From Luteitalea sp. (lineage in GTDB: Bacteria > Acidobacteriota > Vicinamibacteria > Vicinamibacterales > Vicinamibacteraceae), in NCBI GenBank assembly GCA_009377495.1, contig WHTZ01000003.1:1-64000 (forward strand): a stretch of DNA of 64,000 nucleotides, given 5' to 3'. Position numbers and translations under genes: made by a program. The notes beneath the pieces were generated by a model, which was not told the origin of the DNA, made no database searches, and saw nothing but the letters and a program-made list of their open reading frames with translations. This document shows, in pieces, positions 1-9,563 of the stretch. Numbering within the stretch: the first letter of the stretch is position 1; each line of letters starts with the position of its first letter.

Positions 1-1370
1 CCCAACTCACTGAGGAGCGCTGCGAGGATGAACGCACGGGCATTGTCGTCGGTACAGTAGCCCTCGGAGAAGTTCGGCACGGTGAACGTGGCATGTTGAA
101 AGATTCCGGTCGAATCGGTCATCCGGACGAGATGACTCAAGTTCAGCTCCGGTAGCTCCCGCGGCTTTTGGTCGAGAGTCTTCGTGGCAAGCGATTTGCG
201 AGACCACGCGGCCCCCTCTCGGCGTGACAGCTCGAATGAGCGCATGTAGAGCCGCGCCACGTTGCTCCAGATCATCTCTCGCCCGAGGCGGTAGGCATTC
301 TTGCGGATGGCATGGCGGCGCGTGTCGTCGCGCAGTAAGCCAATCACCTCGCGTGCGATGGCCTCGGCATCACCGAACGGCACCAGCACGCCCTGGTCCT
401 CGGCCAACAATTCTGCCGCGTGCCAGTACGGTGTCGACACGACCGCCTTGCCGGCGCCAAACGTATAGGCGAGCGTGCCCGATGTGATCTGCGCCTCGTT
501 GAGGTAGGGCGTGAGGTACAGATCTGCGGCGCCGATGAACTCCTTCAGCTCTTCGATCTCCACGAAGCGATTGTAGAAGATGACGTTCTTCTCGATGTTC
601 AGTTTCTTGGCGAGGATTTCGAGGCTCAGCCGGTAGGCTTCGCCATGCTCCCGCTGCTCGGTGGGATGCGTGGCGCCGAGCACGATGTAGACGACGTCAG
701 GAAACGCCGTCACGATCTGCGGCAACGCGTTGAGCACATATTCGATCCCCTTGTTCGGTGAAAGCAGCCCGAACGTCAGCAGGACCACTCGACCTTCCAC
801 GCCGAACAGATCTTTGAAAAATGTGGGATCGACGAACCCGATGTCGGGAATGCCGTGCGGAATCAGATCGAGCTTGGCCGCGGGTGCCTGGTACACGTCT
901 TCCAGCATCTCTCGACCCCGCTCGGTCATCACCACGAGTCGGGTTGAAAGCGAGATCAGCTCCTGCATGGCGCGCCGCTGGTCACTCTTCGGCTCACGCA
1001 GAACGGTATGAAGTGTCGTCACCACCGGCATTCTCAATTCGCGTAAGAATGCCAAGATGTGACCGCCAGCAGGCCCGCCGAAAATGCCGAACTCATGCTG
1101 CAAGCAGACGATGTCGACGTTGCTGATGTTGAGGAAGTCGGCGGCACGCAGATAGGACGACAGATCCTGCTCTTCGATCTCGAAGCGCACGACTTCTGGG
1201 TATTCGTAGCCACCCTTGATGTCGTTGACCGAAACCGAGAAACACTGGCTCTGAGGGTGCAAGGTTGCGACCGCCGCAAGGAGGTCTGACGTGAACGTGG
1301 CAATACCGCACTTGCGCGGCACGTGGTCGCCGACAAACGCAATCTTGCGAACTCTAGAAGCTTCCTTCAT
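1..1370 (-). CDS. Glycosyltransferase family 4 with C-terminal extension, partial
   Basis: The frame opens at an ATG (1368-1370) and runs off the left edge, so only 456 residues are visible and the C-terminus is missing. It has a GT-B, GT4-like layout: an N-terminal Rossmann half with GIATFT near residue 25, a LQHEFGIFGG segment, then LTFGLLSPNKG opening the nucleotide-sugar half and a conserved ITSGTLAYTFGAGK donor-site region. The last visible residues carry YCTDDNARAF, which in related bacterial proteins begins a second, alpha-barrel-like domain; I infer a two-domain protein. Likely role: transfer of a sugar to an exported glycan or glycoside; acceptor unknown. It lies about 100 bp downstream of groEL on the same strand, with no visible functional link. 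The family is clear; the substrate is not. Confidence 0.85.
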   Translation of the reverse strand, partial: MKEASRVRKIAFVGDHVPRKCGIATFTSDLLAAVATLHPQSQCFSVSVNDIKGGYEYPEVVRFEIEEQDLSSYLRAADFLNISNVDIVCLQHEFGIFGGPAGGHILAFLRELRMPVVTTLHTVLREPKSDQRRAMQELISLSTRLVVMTERGREMLEDVYQAPAAKLDLIPHGIPDIGFVDPTFFKDLFGVEGRVVLLTFGLLSPNKGIEYVLNALPQIVTAFPDVVYIVLGATHPTEQREHGEAYRLSLEILAKKLNIEKNVIFYNRFVEIEELKEFIGAADLYLTPYLNEAQITSGTLAYTFGAGKAVVSTPYWHAAELLAEDQGVLVPFGDAEAIAREVIGLLRDDTRRHAIRKNAYRLGREMIWSNVARLYMRSFELSRREGAAWSRKSLATKTLDQKPRELPELNLSHLVRMTDSTGIFQHATFTVPNFSEGYCTDDNARAFILAALLSEL

Positions 1371-1469
1371 AGGGCATCCTCAACACTCCTCCGGCGCATT
1401 GCCTACATGATCCAAGCGCTGCTCGCGCCGCCAATCGTCCAAGCCGCCTGGGGTGCCCCAAACGTTCGG

Positions 1470-3134
<1,665 letters not shown>

Positions 3135-3186
3135 TCATGCGCCTGCCGAAACAGCGCGACCATGCGGTCGCCATCTCGCCCCTGGG

Positions 3187-3864
3187 TTACGGCCGAAAGG
3201 TTGGCTTGTTCACGCTCCTGGCCTTGGCTTGCTCGGCGCGCTTCTCCTGGGTCTGTTTCTGTTGACGCGCGATTTCTCGCTGGGGAGCCTCTTGCTCGTC
3301 CAGCCGGACCGCTTCGAGGGTTGCGGTTCGTGCCAGGGCACCCAGTCGCTTTGAAGACACCACCAGCCCAAACGTGGACGGGTAGGAGGAGCGGAAGAGA
3401 GTGAGCGCGTATCGCGGGTCTTCCCAACGCGCCTCGACCTTGTCGCTGTCGTCAGAGACCTGGAACAACACGGGCGTGATCTCGGTGGCGGGCAGCGTTG
3501 CGACGCCGTACTTCGCCGAAATAGCGTCGACCACGTCTGCAGCCGTCAGCCCTTTGGTCCGATCTCGGTCATAGCTGACCACCATGCGATAAAGCTGGCC
3601 GTTGTAGAAGTTGAAAAGCACTTTCCTCACTGACTCTTGTTGCGGCGAAGAGCTGAGGGCGCGTGGAGGCAGCCACATCAGCTCTTGAATCAAGTGCGGA
3701 CGCCGATGCAGCACGTGCCCCTCAGGCGTGAGGCCCGTCTGCTCCGCGACGGAGACCAAGCTCATGCCTAGTTGAAAGTCCCGGTACCTGGACAGATCTT
3801 GGGCATAGATCGATGGCGTCGAAATCAGGACCCAAGCGATGGACATTGTGAGTATGCGAGTCAT
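3187..3864 (-). CDS. Secreted hypothetical protein
   Basis: 225 residues when started at the ATG at 3864, which has an AGAAGGAG ribosome-binding site and begins a clear Sec signal peptide (hydrophobic stretch ending SIYAQ). The frame stays open further upstream, but that part overlaps the preceding gene and has no signal peptide. The mature part has no motif I recognise; the C-terminal 40 residues are rich in Gln, Arg, Lys and Glu, probably a charged helix. Its ATG overlaps the stop of the upstream small membrane protein (ATGA), so the two are translationally coupled and probably act together at the envelope. Function unknown. Confidence 0.75.
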   Translation of the reverse strand: MTRILTMSIAWVLISTPSIYAQDLSRYRDFQLGMSLVSVAEQTGLTPEGHVLHRRPHLIQELMWLPPRALSSSPQQESVRKVLFNFYNGQLYRMVVSYDRDRTKGLTAADVVDAISAKYGVATLPATEITPVLFQVSDDSDKVEARWEDPRYALTLFRSSYPSTFGLVVSSKRLGALARTATLEAVRLDEQEAPQREIARQQKQTQEKRAEQAKARSVNKPTFRP

Positions 3865-4085
3865 CGTTCTCCTTCTGACCGTGTCTCGGCCTGATGCAGC
3901 ACCTCGGCCATCGTGCGAGAGGGTCTCTGCCACAACATGAAGATGATTGCCGGAACCATGCCCCACACCACGAGCAGGAGCACGCCCGAGGCGAACGACA
4001 TTGGCGCCTCGAGCGCCGCGAACAGTCCGAGCACGACGACGAGCCACACGAGAATCATCCCCTTACGGCTGAGTAGCTTCGACAT
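3861..4085 (-). CDS. Small two-helix membrane protein
   Basis: 74 residues with two predicted membrane helices: roughly residues 9-33 (GMILVWLVVVLGLFAALE region) and 33-52 (GVLLLVVWGMVPAIIFML region), then a polar cytosolic tail. Its stop overlaps the start of the secreted protein downstream (ATGA), which supports real translation. No family recognised. A helper or anchor for the coupled secreted protein is the simplest reading. Confidence 0.65.
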   Translation of the reverse strand: MSKLLSRKGMILVWLVVVLGLFAALEAPMSFASGVLLLVVWGMVPAIIFMLWQRPSRTMAEVLHQAETRSEGER

Positions 4086-4175
4086 GGTGGTTACACTTCT
4101 TTCTTGTGGTGGTTCCCGGCGGACGAAGATCGGGGACGGCCGTGTGGCCGCCCCCGCGGACGAATCGACGCCGCG

Positions 4176-4493
4176 TCAGGCCGTTGCGCGCACGATCTTG
4201 TGGAAGGTCGAGTTGGACACCTCATACGTCTGCACCTGAGGCGTGCCCTCTACCACCGGCTCCAGCGACTTGAGCACATCGGGATAGGCACTGCGGGCAT
4301 ACGTTTCCGCATCTGCCTTCAGATCCCACACACTGATCCCGATCGCGTCCGCGCCGTCCGGCGCGACGAGCGCGATCTCGTCCTGGAAGCCCTTCTGGTT
4401 GCGAAGGACGGGAATGACGTCCTTATTGAGGACATCGGTGAACTCAGCCGCCCGGCCCGGCTTGAGATGGAAGGACACACTGCGAGCAAACAT
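4176..4493 (-). CDS. ABM-like dimeric alpha/beta-barrel protein
   Basis: 105 residues with the pattern of the antibiotic-biosynthesis-monooxygenase / dimeric alpha-beta barrel family: an opening SVSFHLKPGRAAEFTDVL strand-helix, a central GFQDEIALVAPDGADAIGISVW strand pair, and a terminal QTYEVSNSTFHK strand. Members include cofactor-free monooxygenases, heme-degrading enzymes and simple stress proteins; nothing here fixes a substrate. An AGGAGGTTG ribosome-binding site precedes the ATG. The gene is divergent from the XRE-type regulator at 4636 across a palindrome-rich spacer, so it is the likely regulatory target. Confidence 0.75.
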   Translation of the reverse strand: MFARSVSFHLKPGRAAEFTDVLNKDVIPVLRNQKGFQDEIALVAPDGADAIGISVWDLKADAETYARSAYPDVLKSLEPVVEGTPQVQTYEVSNSTFHKIVRATA

Positions 4494-4533
4494 GTCAACC
4501 TCCTGGGTTGGTGTTCCTGAAAGGGGAGCAGAT

Positions 4534-4601
4534 AACCTAATTTAGTTTAGGCAATCTAAGGCTGAGGGGTCATCCACCAGTCTGGTTAACCAGATTAGGT
4601 T
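4534..4601. promoter_or_regulatory. Palindromic operator region between divergent genes
   Basis: The spacer between the ABM-like gene and the XRE regulator is AT-richer than its surroundings. It holds a perfect 14-bp palindrome TCTGGTTAACCAGA (4581-4594) and a separated inverted pair AACCTAAT (4534-4541) / ATTAGGTT (4594-4601). This arrangement fits autoregulation and divergent control by the adjacent helix-turn-helix protein. Binding is inferred. Confidence 0.5.
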
Positions 4602-4635
4602 CATTCACCTCATATGTCAAGTGAAATCGGCGATA

Positions 4636-5574
4636 ATGGCAACTACGAGGATACACTTAAGCAAATTGAGTGAATTCAAACCGGAGGAAAATCCCGTGGA
4701 TGTCCCGCTCCTCATTCGGCACCGCCTCAAAGAATTGGGGACCGAGCAGAGAGGTCTGGCTGAGGCCGCTCAAGTGACGGAGTCCTACATTTCCCAATTG
4801 CTGACAGGGAAGAAGGTGCCGCCTGCGCCCGAGCGGACCGATATTTACGAGAAAATGGAGACGTTCTTGAGGTTTCCTGCTGGGAAGTTGGCCACGCTGG
4901 CGGACCTCCAGCGCAGAGACGCCTTGAAGAGCAAATTGGCGGATCCGCCCGCGCCCTTGTTCAAGGAAGTGCGCGAATCGATTCTCCGCAAATGCGTGCC
5001 GGGCAAGGAGAGACCCATCAGGGCGGTGTTCGAGAAGGAGCCCTTTGGTACCCTCGAGCGCCTCGTCACCCAGAAGCTGCTCGACGTGGTGAAACGCGTG
5101 GCGAAAGCGGAGCTGGACGACGAAACCTGGCTCCGCCTGGTGGCCCGACTCAGCGAGCGCAGCTACGAGCAACTGCGCGTCAACGTGCTCGAGTTCCTGG
5201 AGACGGACGTCTTCAATGTCTCGGCCGAAAACTGCGTCACGTTTCTCGAGCCGCTCATTGAATCCTGGGACATCGACCTCGCCACGTTCGCGATGGAGAT
5301 TGTGTTGAACCACCGCCTGGCTCCCGGCCACCCGAAGAAGTTCGAGTTCGTGGAACGGGAACCCGCGCCGCCGGTCGACGAAGAGCCAGGCCTCCAGACC
5401 TTCCTGCAGGATCCCGCCCTGAGTGGCGACGCGACCGCGGAGGAGATCGCGTTTCTCAAGAAGCTGAAATTCACGCGCAAACGGCCGACCGCCCTCTACT
5501 ATTATCGGGAACTACAAAGTCTGCGAGACCCCCTACATTTTCACCGCGCGTCGGGCGAGGAGAAGGTGTGGTAG
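4636..5574 (+). CDS. XRE-like helix-turn-helix regulator with large C-terminal domain
   Basis: 312 residues. The N-terminal region LIRHRLKELGTEQRGLAEAA followed by VTESYISQLLTGKK is a lambda-repressor/XRE-type helix-turn-helix; the rest (about 230 residues, mostly helical) is not a domain I recognise and may bind a ligand or partner. Start is uncertain: the ATG at 4636 has no strong ribosome-binding site, while a GTG at 4696 lies 7 bases after GGAGG and would still keep the whole HTH. It is divergent from the ABM-like gene with palindromes between them, pointing to local autoregulation. Confidence 0.75.
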   Translation: MATTRIHLSKLSEFKPEENPVDVPLLIRHRLKELGTEQRGLAEAAQVTESYISQLLTGKKVPPAPERTDIYEKMETFLRFPAGKLATLADLQRRDALKSKLADPPAPLFKEVRESILRKCVPGKERPIRAVFEKEPFGTLERLVTQKLLDVVKRVAKAELDDETWLRLVARLSERSYEQLRVNVLEFLETDVFNVSAENCVTFLEPLIESWDIDLATFAMEIVLNHRLAPGHPKKFEFVEREPAPPVDEEPGLQTFLQDPALSGDATAEEIAFLKKLKFTRKRPTALYYYRELQSLRDPLHFHRASGEEKVW

Positions 5575-5821
5575 CGGGACGTTCGGCTCTTCGGCGTGCT
5601 CGGTCACGTCCCTAGCTGTCCCAACATACAGCCAGGCCAAGGCCAACTGTCCGATTCCGCCTCACCCTGTGCCAAAACCGAACGCATAGCCGCACCCTTG
5701 CGCGAGACACGCGCAGCCTGAGGCGTACTGCGCCTAGCGTTGGCGCAGCATCGTGAACGGCACGCATTTGGAAGGTGCCGTCGAAGGGCGACTCGCAGAA
5801 TAGCCTCACACAGGAGACCCG
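5575..5821. other. Intergenic region, no clear feature
   Basis: About 250 bp between the XRE regulator and the orphan permease. I see no open frame with a ribosome-binding site other than the AGGAG serving the next gene, and no convincing terminator. Confidence 0.5.
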
Positions 5822-8263
5822 ATGGACTCACTCTGGCAAGACGTTCGCTACGGCCTTCGGCGGTTGATCAATGCACCCGCGTTCACGCTTGTCGCCGTCC
5901 TGACGCTTGCGCTCGGCGTAGGCGCCAACACGGCGATGTTCAGCATCGTCAACGCCGTGTTGTTGCAATCGCTTCCGTATCCCGATGCCCACCGCCTCGT
6001 GCGCATCCTCGGGCGCGAAGGGGAGTCGCAACAACAGGCTTCACTCTCCGCGCCAGATTTTCTGGACTATCGGGCCAACGTCCGCTCGTTCGAGGCGCTT
6101 GCTGTCTACCGCTTTGATTCATTCAACCTGTCGAGCGCCGGGGAGCCCGAGCGCGTTCGTGGCGTCCAAGTCTCGTGGGATTTCTTCGACGTGCTGGGCG
6201 TCCCCGCGGCTGCGGGTCGGGTCTTTACGAAAGAGACAGCGGGTGATGCCGGCGGCCGGCTCGCCGTTCTCGGCCACAGCGTCTGGCAGCGACGCTTCGG
6301 CGGCAATCCCGGCATCGTGGGTAGGACGCTCACGCTGAGCGACGAGCCCTTTCTGGTTGTGGGCGTGATGCCGGCGGGCTTCCAATTGCCTGCGAAGAGC
6401 GAGATCTGGGTAACCGCGAGCCATGAGGTGCCCGAGCTGTCGCTTGGCAACATCCGGAACTGGAGCAAGTTCCGTGGCGCGCGCTACTTGGAGCTGATCG
6501 GGCGACTGAGACCTGGCGAATCGATTGCGGCGGCTCAGGCGAATCTCGACGCGATCGAAGCTGGCTTGAAGCGCCGATTTCCAGACGACCACGCGACGTT
6601 TCGTCCCCAGGTCGTGTCGCTCCACGAGGACCTGGTTGGGGACGTACGGCCCGCGCTTTGGGTGCTTTTGGCTGCCGTGGGAGTTGTCTTGTTGATTGCC
6701 TGTGTGAACGTGGCGAATCTGCTGCTTGCGCGCTCCGCCGCTCGGCAGCGCGAGATGGCGGTCCGCCTTTCACTTGGCGCAAGCCGCGCGCGGCTGACGC
6801 GCCAGCTGCTCGTCGAGAGCATGGTGCTCGGGGCGTCGGCCGGGCTCGTGGGTCTCCTCGTGATGCTGTGGGGATTCGACGTGCTGGTCGCCGTGCTACC
6901 GGAAGATCTTCCACGGCTCGGCGAGATTCGGATAGACCTCGCCGTCCTTGGGTTCACCCTCGCCATCTCCGTTGCCGCGGGTCTCCTCTTTGGTTTGACA
7001 CCTGCTCTCTTCGCGAGTCGGTTATCGATGCACGATGCGTTGAAGGCGGGCGGCACAAGAACGATCGGTCATCGCGGCCATCAGCGCTTCCGGAACGCGA
7101 TGGTCGTGGCCGAAGTGGCGCTCGCGGTCGTGTTGGTCGTTGGTGCGGCGCTACTGGTGCAGAGCCTCATGCGCTTGACACGTGTTTCGCCCGGCTTCGA
7201 TCCGCTCGGCGTCATGACGATGCAGATCGACTTGCCGGAGGCGCGGTACCAAACTGACGCGTCTCGTACGACGTTCGTGAACCGGCTGCGCGAAGAAATC
7301 GCCGGCCTGCCTGGCGTTGGCGTCGTCTCGTCAGTGTACCCCTTGCCGTACGCAAGGGGAAACATGACCAGGAGCTTTCAGATCGAAGGGCGGCCCGAGC
7401 CCGAGCCAGACCAGGAGCCATCGGCTGGCCTTGCTGTCGTCAGCCCAAGGTACTTCACGGCCATGCACATCCCTGTTGTGGACGGCCGTGAGTTCACCGA
7501 CGGCGACACGAATGTGGCCCCCGATGTGGTGATCATTAGCAAGGCGTTGGCAGACCAGCACTGGCCGGGCGGCGACCCGATCGGTCGACGCATCGACCTC
7601 CGCGGGCCTGAGGACGATCAGCAGTATTGGGCCACGATCGTCGGCGTCGTTGGCGATGTGCGCCCGACGGCGTTGGATCGGGCTCCGGAGCCAAGGCTCT
7701 ACGTCCCAGTGGCGCAATGGCCGCTCCCGTGGGTCGGGATGGTCGTGCGCGGATCGGACGGGCCGGTCAGTGCTCAGGCGTTGCGTGCTGCCGTTCGACG
7801 TGTCGATCCCACCCTCGCGGCTGCGAGCGTGGACGCATTCGAAGCGCTTTTGAGCGCGCACGTTGCGCCGCGCCGCTTCAACATGCGGTTGTTCGGGTTC
7901 TTCGGGCTCTTGGCGCTGACGCTCGCAATGCTGGGCACCTACGGTGTCTTGTCGTACGCCGTCGCGATCCGGCGTCCCGAGCTCGCCATCCGTCTCGCCC
8001 TTGGGGCGACGCCGCGTAGTCTCTTGTGGTTGGTCGTGCGTCAAGGTATGACCCTCGCTGCTGTGGGCGTCGCGCTCGGCGTGCTATTGGCGCTTGGCGC
8101 CACCCGCGCGCTCGGCAGCTTGCTGTATGGCATCAGCACAGCGGACCCGGTGAGCTATATCGTTGTAGGAGCCGCCCTCCTTGTCGTCGGCGCAGCCGCT
8201 TGTTACCTGCCTGCGCGAAGGGCGATGCGTGTCCAACCAATGGGAGTGCTTCGGGTAGAGTAA
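5822..8263 (+). CDS. MacB/ADOP-type duplicated permease
   Basis: 813 residues with the opening MDSLWQDVRYGLRRLINAPAF typical of the acidobacterial orphan permease group. Architecture: a first MacB_PCD periplasmic domain after one N-terminal helix (about 18-40), an FtsX domain with three helices about 280-410, a second short cytosolic linker and helix (about 425-445), a second periplasmic domain, and a final FtsX domain (about 690-805) ending RPELAIRLALGAT...MGVLRVE. No ABC ATPase is adjacent, as is usual for this family, so energy coupling and substrate are unknown. AGGAG precedes the ATG. Inner membrane; probably export or envelope stress. Intact. Confidence 0.9.
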   Translation: MDSLWQDVRYGLRRLINAPAFTLVAVLTLALGVGANTAMFSIVNAVLLQSLPYPDAHRLVRILGREGESQQQASLSAPDFLDYRANVRSFEALAVYRFDSFNLSSAGEPERVRGVQVSWDFFDVLGVPAAAGRVFTKETAGDAGGRLAVLGHSVWQRRFGGNPGIVGRTLTLSDEPFLVVGVMPAGFQLPAKSEIWVTASHEVPELSLGNIRNWSKFRGARYLELIGRLRPGESIAAAQANLDAIEAGLKRRFPDDHATFRPQVVSLHEDLVGDVRPALWVLLAAVGVVLLIACVNVANLLLARSAARQREMAVRLSLGASRARLTRQLLVESMVLGASAGLVGLLVMLWGFDVLVAVLPEDLPRLGEIRIDLAVLGFTLAISVAAGLLFGLTPALFASRLSMHDALKAGGTRTIGHRGHQRFRNAMVVAEVALAVVLVVGAALLVQSLMRLTRVSPGFDPLGVMTMQIDLPEARYQTDASRTTFVNRLREEIAGLPGVGVVSSVYPLPYARGNMTRSFQIEGRPEPEPDQEPSAGLAVVSPRYFTAMHIPVVDGREFTDGDTNVAPDVVIISKALADQHWPGGDPIGRRIDLRGPEDDQQYWATIVGVVGDVRPTALDRAPEPRLYVPVAQWPLPWVGMVVRGSDGPVSAQALRAAVRRVDPTLAAASVDAFEALLSAHVAPRRFNMRLFGFFGLLALTLAMLGTYGVLSYAVAIRRPELAIRLALGATPRSLLWLVVRQGMTLAAVGVALGVLLALGATRALGSLLYGISTADPVSYIVVGAALLVVGAAACYLPARRAMRVQPMGVLRVE

Positions 8264-8430
8264 CGCCCTCCCATTTGCAGAATTGACGATGTATCATCGT
8301 CCTGAGTGTTGAAGATTCGGCCATGACGCTTCAGTTGCGCGCGCAGTAGTTTCGCGGCTACGGGGCTTTCCCGGTCTCGCCTCCTTGGCACGCGTCTCGC
8401 AAAATCAGGCGGCATGGGAGAAGTGAGAGT

Positions 8431-9021
8431 ATGGTCATGCCGATGTTTCAGAGTCTCGTCACCGCGGACGATCTTGCGCGGATGCCAGACGATAACTATT
8501 CCTACGAGCTCGTGGAAGGACGGCTCGTAAGGATGTCGAAGTCTGGTGTCGTCCACAGCTTGTGCTCAGGGCGCATTTACCGCGCCGTAGCGGAGCACGC
8601 CGACAAGCACGGTCTCGGTCTTGTGTTGCCCCAGGACGCTGGCTTCTCGCTGCGCCGTAATCCGGATACCGTTCGTGCGCCAGACGTAGGATTCATCAGC
8701 GAGCAGCAAATTCGTACCACGGAGTTACCGGAGGGATTCTGGCCTGGTGCACCAGACCTGGTGGTCGAGGTGATCTCGCCCAATGACCGGCGCAGGGCTG
8801 TCGATCACAAGGCGCGCGAGTGGCTGGCGAGCGGTGCGCGGTTGGTGTGGGTCGTGGATGTGAGGAGGCGTACGGTCTCGGTTCACCGTACAGGCAGCGC
8901 CGCGGTAACGCTCACCCACGAGGAGGAGCTCAATGGCGAGGACGTCCTGCCGGGATTCCGGCTGCCGCTGACCACACTGTTCGAGGGCTTGCCGTATCGC
9001 CGAGAGGGCAACCTGGTGTAA
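8431..9021 (+). CDS. Uma2 family (DUF820) PD-(D/E)XK-like protein
   Basis: 196 residues with the Uma2 pattern: an N-terminal LARMPDDNYSYELVEGRLV, the RAPDVGFIS strand, the core PDLVVEVISPND containing E-V-I-S, then a VDHKAREWLASGARLVWVVD segment that supplies the Lys and final acidic residue of a PD-(D/E)XK fold. Family members are abundant in cyanobacteria and acidobacteria and are annotated as putative endonucleases without a known physiological role. A GGGAG ribosome-binding site sits upstream. It ends 1 bp before the next GTG start, but no functional link to the copper genes is implied. Confidence 0.88.
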   Translation: MVMPMFQSLVTADDLARMPDDNYSYELVEGRLVRMSKSGVVHSLCSGRIYRAVAEHADKHGLGLVLPQDAGFSLRRNPDTVRAPDVGFISEQQIRTTELPEGFWPGAPDLVVEVISPNDRRRAVDHKAREWLASGARLVWVVDVRRRTVSVHRTGSAAVTLTHEEELNGEDVLPGFRLPLTTLFEGLPYRREGNLV

Positions 9022-9022
9022 G

Positions 9023-9454
9023 GTGAAAAACGTGGATCGTGCCGCTAGGACCGTGGTCGCGTTGATCGCGCTCGTCGCGATGTCTGGCAGCGCGTTTGGG
9101 GCGAGCGTTTGCGAGCTGTTATGTGCACCGAGCGCCGCCCAGGCCAGCGACAACGCCTCAGCTTCGTCGACCGATGCGGCTACGACGTCTTGCCACAAGC
9201 CTAACGATGCTGCTGATGCTGTGCTCACGGGACACTCCCAAGAGCATTCCTGCGGCGAGCACGCCGACCTCTTCGTCACGTCAGGGGTTGCAGAAGCTCA
9301 GCGTGTTGCCGGACGGCTTGCCACATCAACAGCGTCGCTGATGCCGGCCGCTTATGCGGCCGCGATCGAGCCCGGCTCCCGCACCCTGACGCAGCCCGAT
9401 AGTCGCGCGGATATCCCGCCTCCGCCATCACACTCGCTCGTCCTCCGCATCTAA
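9023..9454 (+). CDS. Secreted His/Cys-containing protein of copper cluster
   Basis: 143 residues from a GTG start. A signal peptide (VVALIALVAMSGSAFGA) leads to a short mature protein with CELLC near residue 30, a SCHK and a HSQEHSCGEHADLF segment, all capable of binding copper. No known domain. Its place at the head of a multicopper oxidase / YHS / cytochrome cluster suggests a periplasmic metal carrier or sensor; that role is inferred from context and composition. An alternative is a rapidly evolving low-complexity protein. Confidence 0.6.
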   Translation: MKNVDRAARTVVALIALVAMSGSAFGASVCELLCAPSAAQASDNASASSTDAATTSCHKPNDAADAVLTGHSQEHSCGEHADLFVTSGVAEAQRVAGRLATSTASLMPAAYAAAIEPGSRTLTQPDSRADIPPPPSHSLVLRI

Positions 9455-9465
9455 TCTCGCTCGGC

Positions 9466-9540
9466 CGACCACACTACGTAGCGAGGTGTCTTAGACCCCT
9501 CGCGCGAGCGGCCTGAAGGCCGCTCGCTACGTACGGAAAT
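9466..9540. repeat. REP-like hairpin with GTAG head
   Basis: A perfect 10-bp stem GCGAGCGGCC (9504-9513) / GGCCGCTCGC (9518-9527) with loop TGAA, ending CTAC (9527-9530), which is GTAG on the minus strand. A related GTAGCGAGG unit lies in front (about 9478-9486). It sits between the small secreted protein and the multicopper oxidase and belongs to the GTAG-hairpin family seen at 15190, 33645, 35182, 45628 and 57762. Confidence 0.7.
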
Positions 9541-9563
9541 ACTTAAGTTCCTGAGGATGAGCG

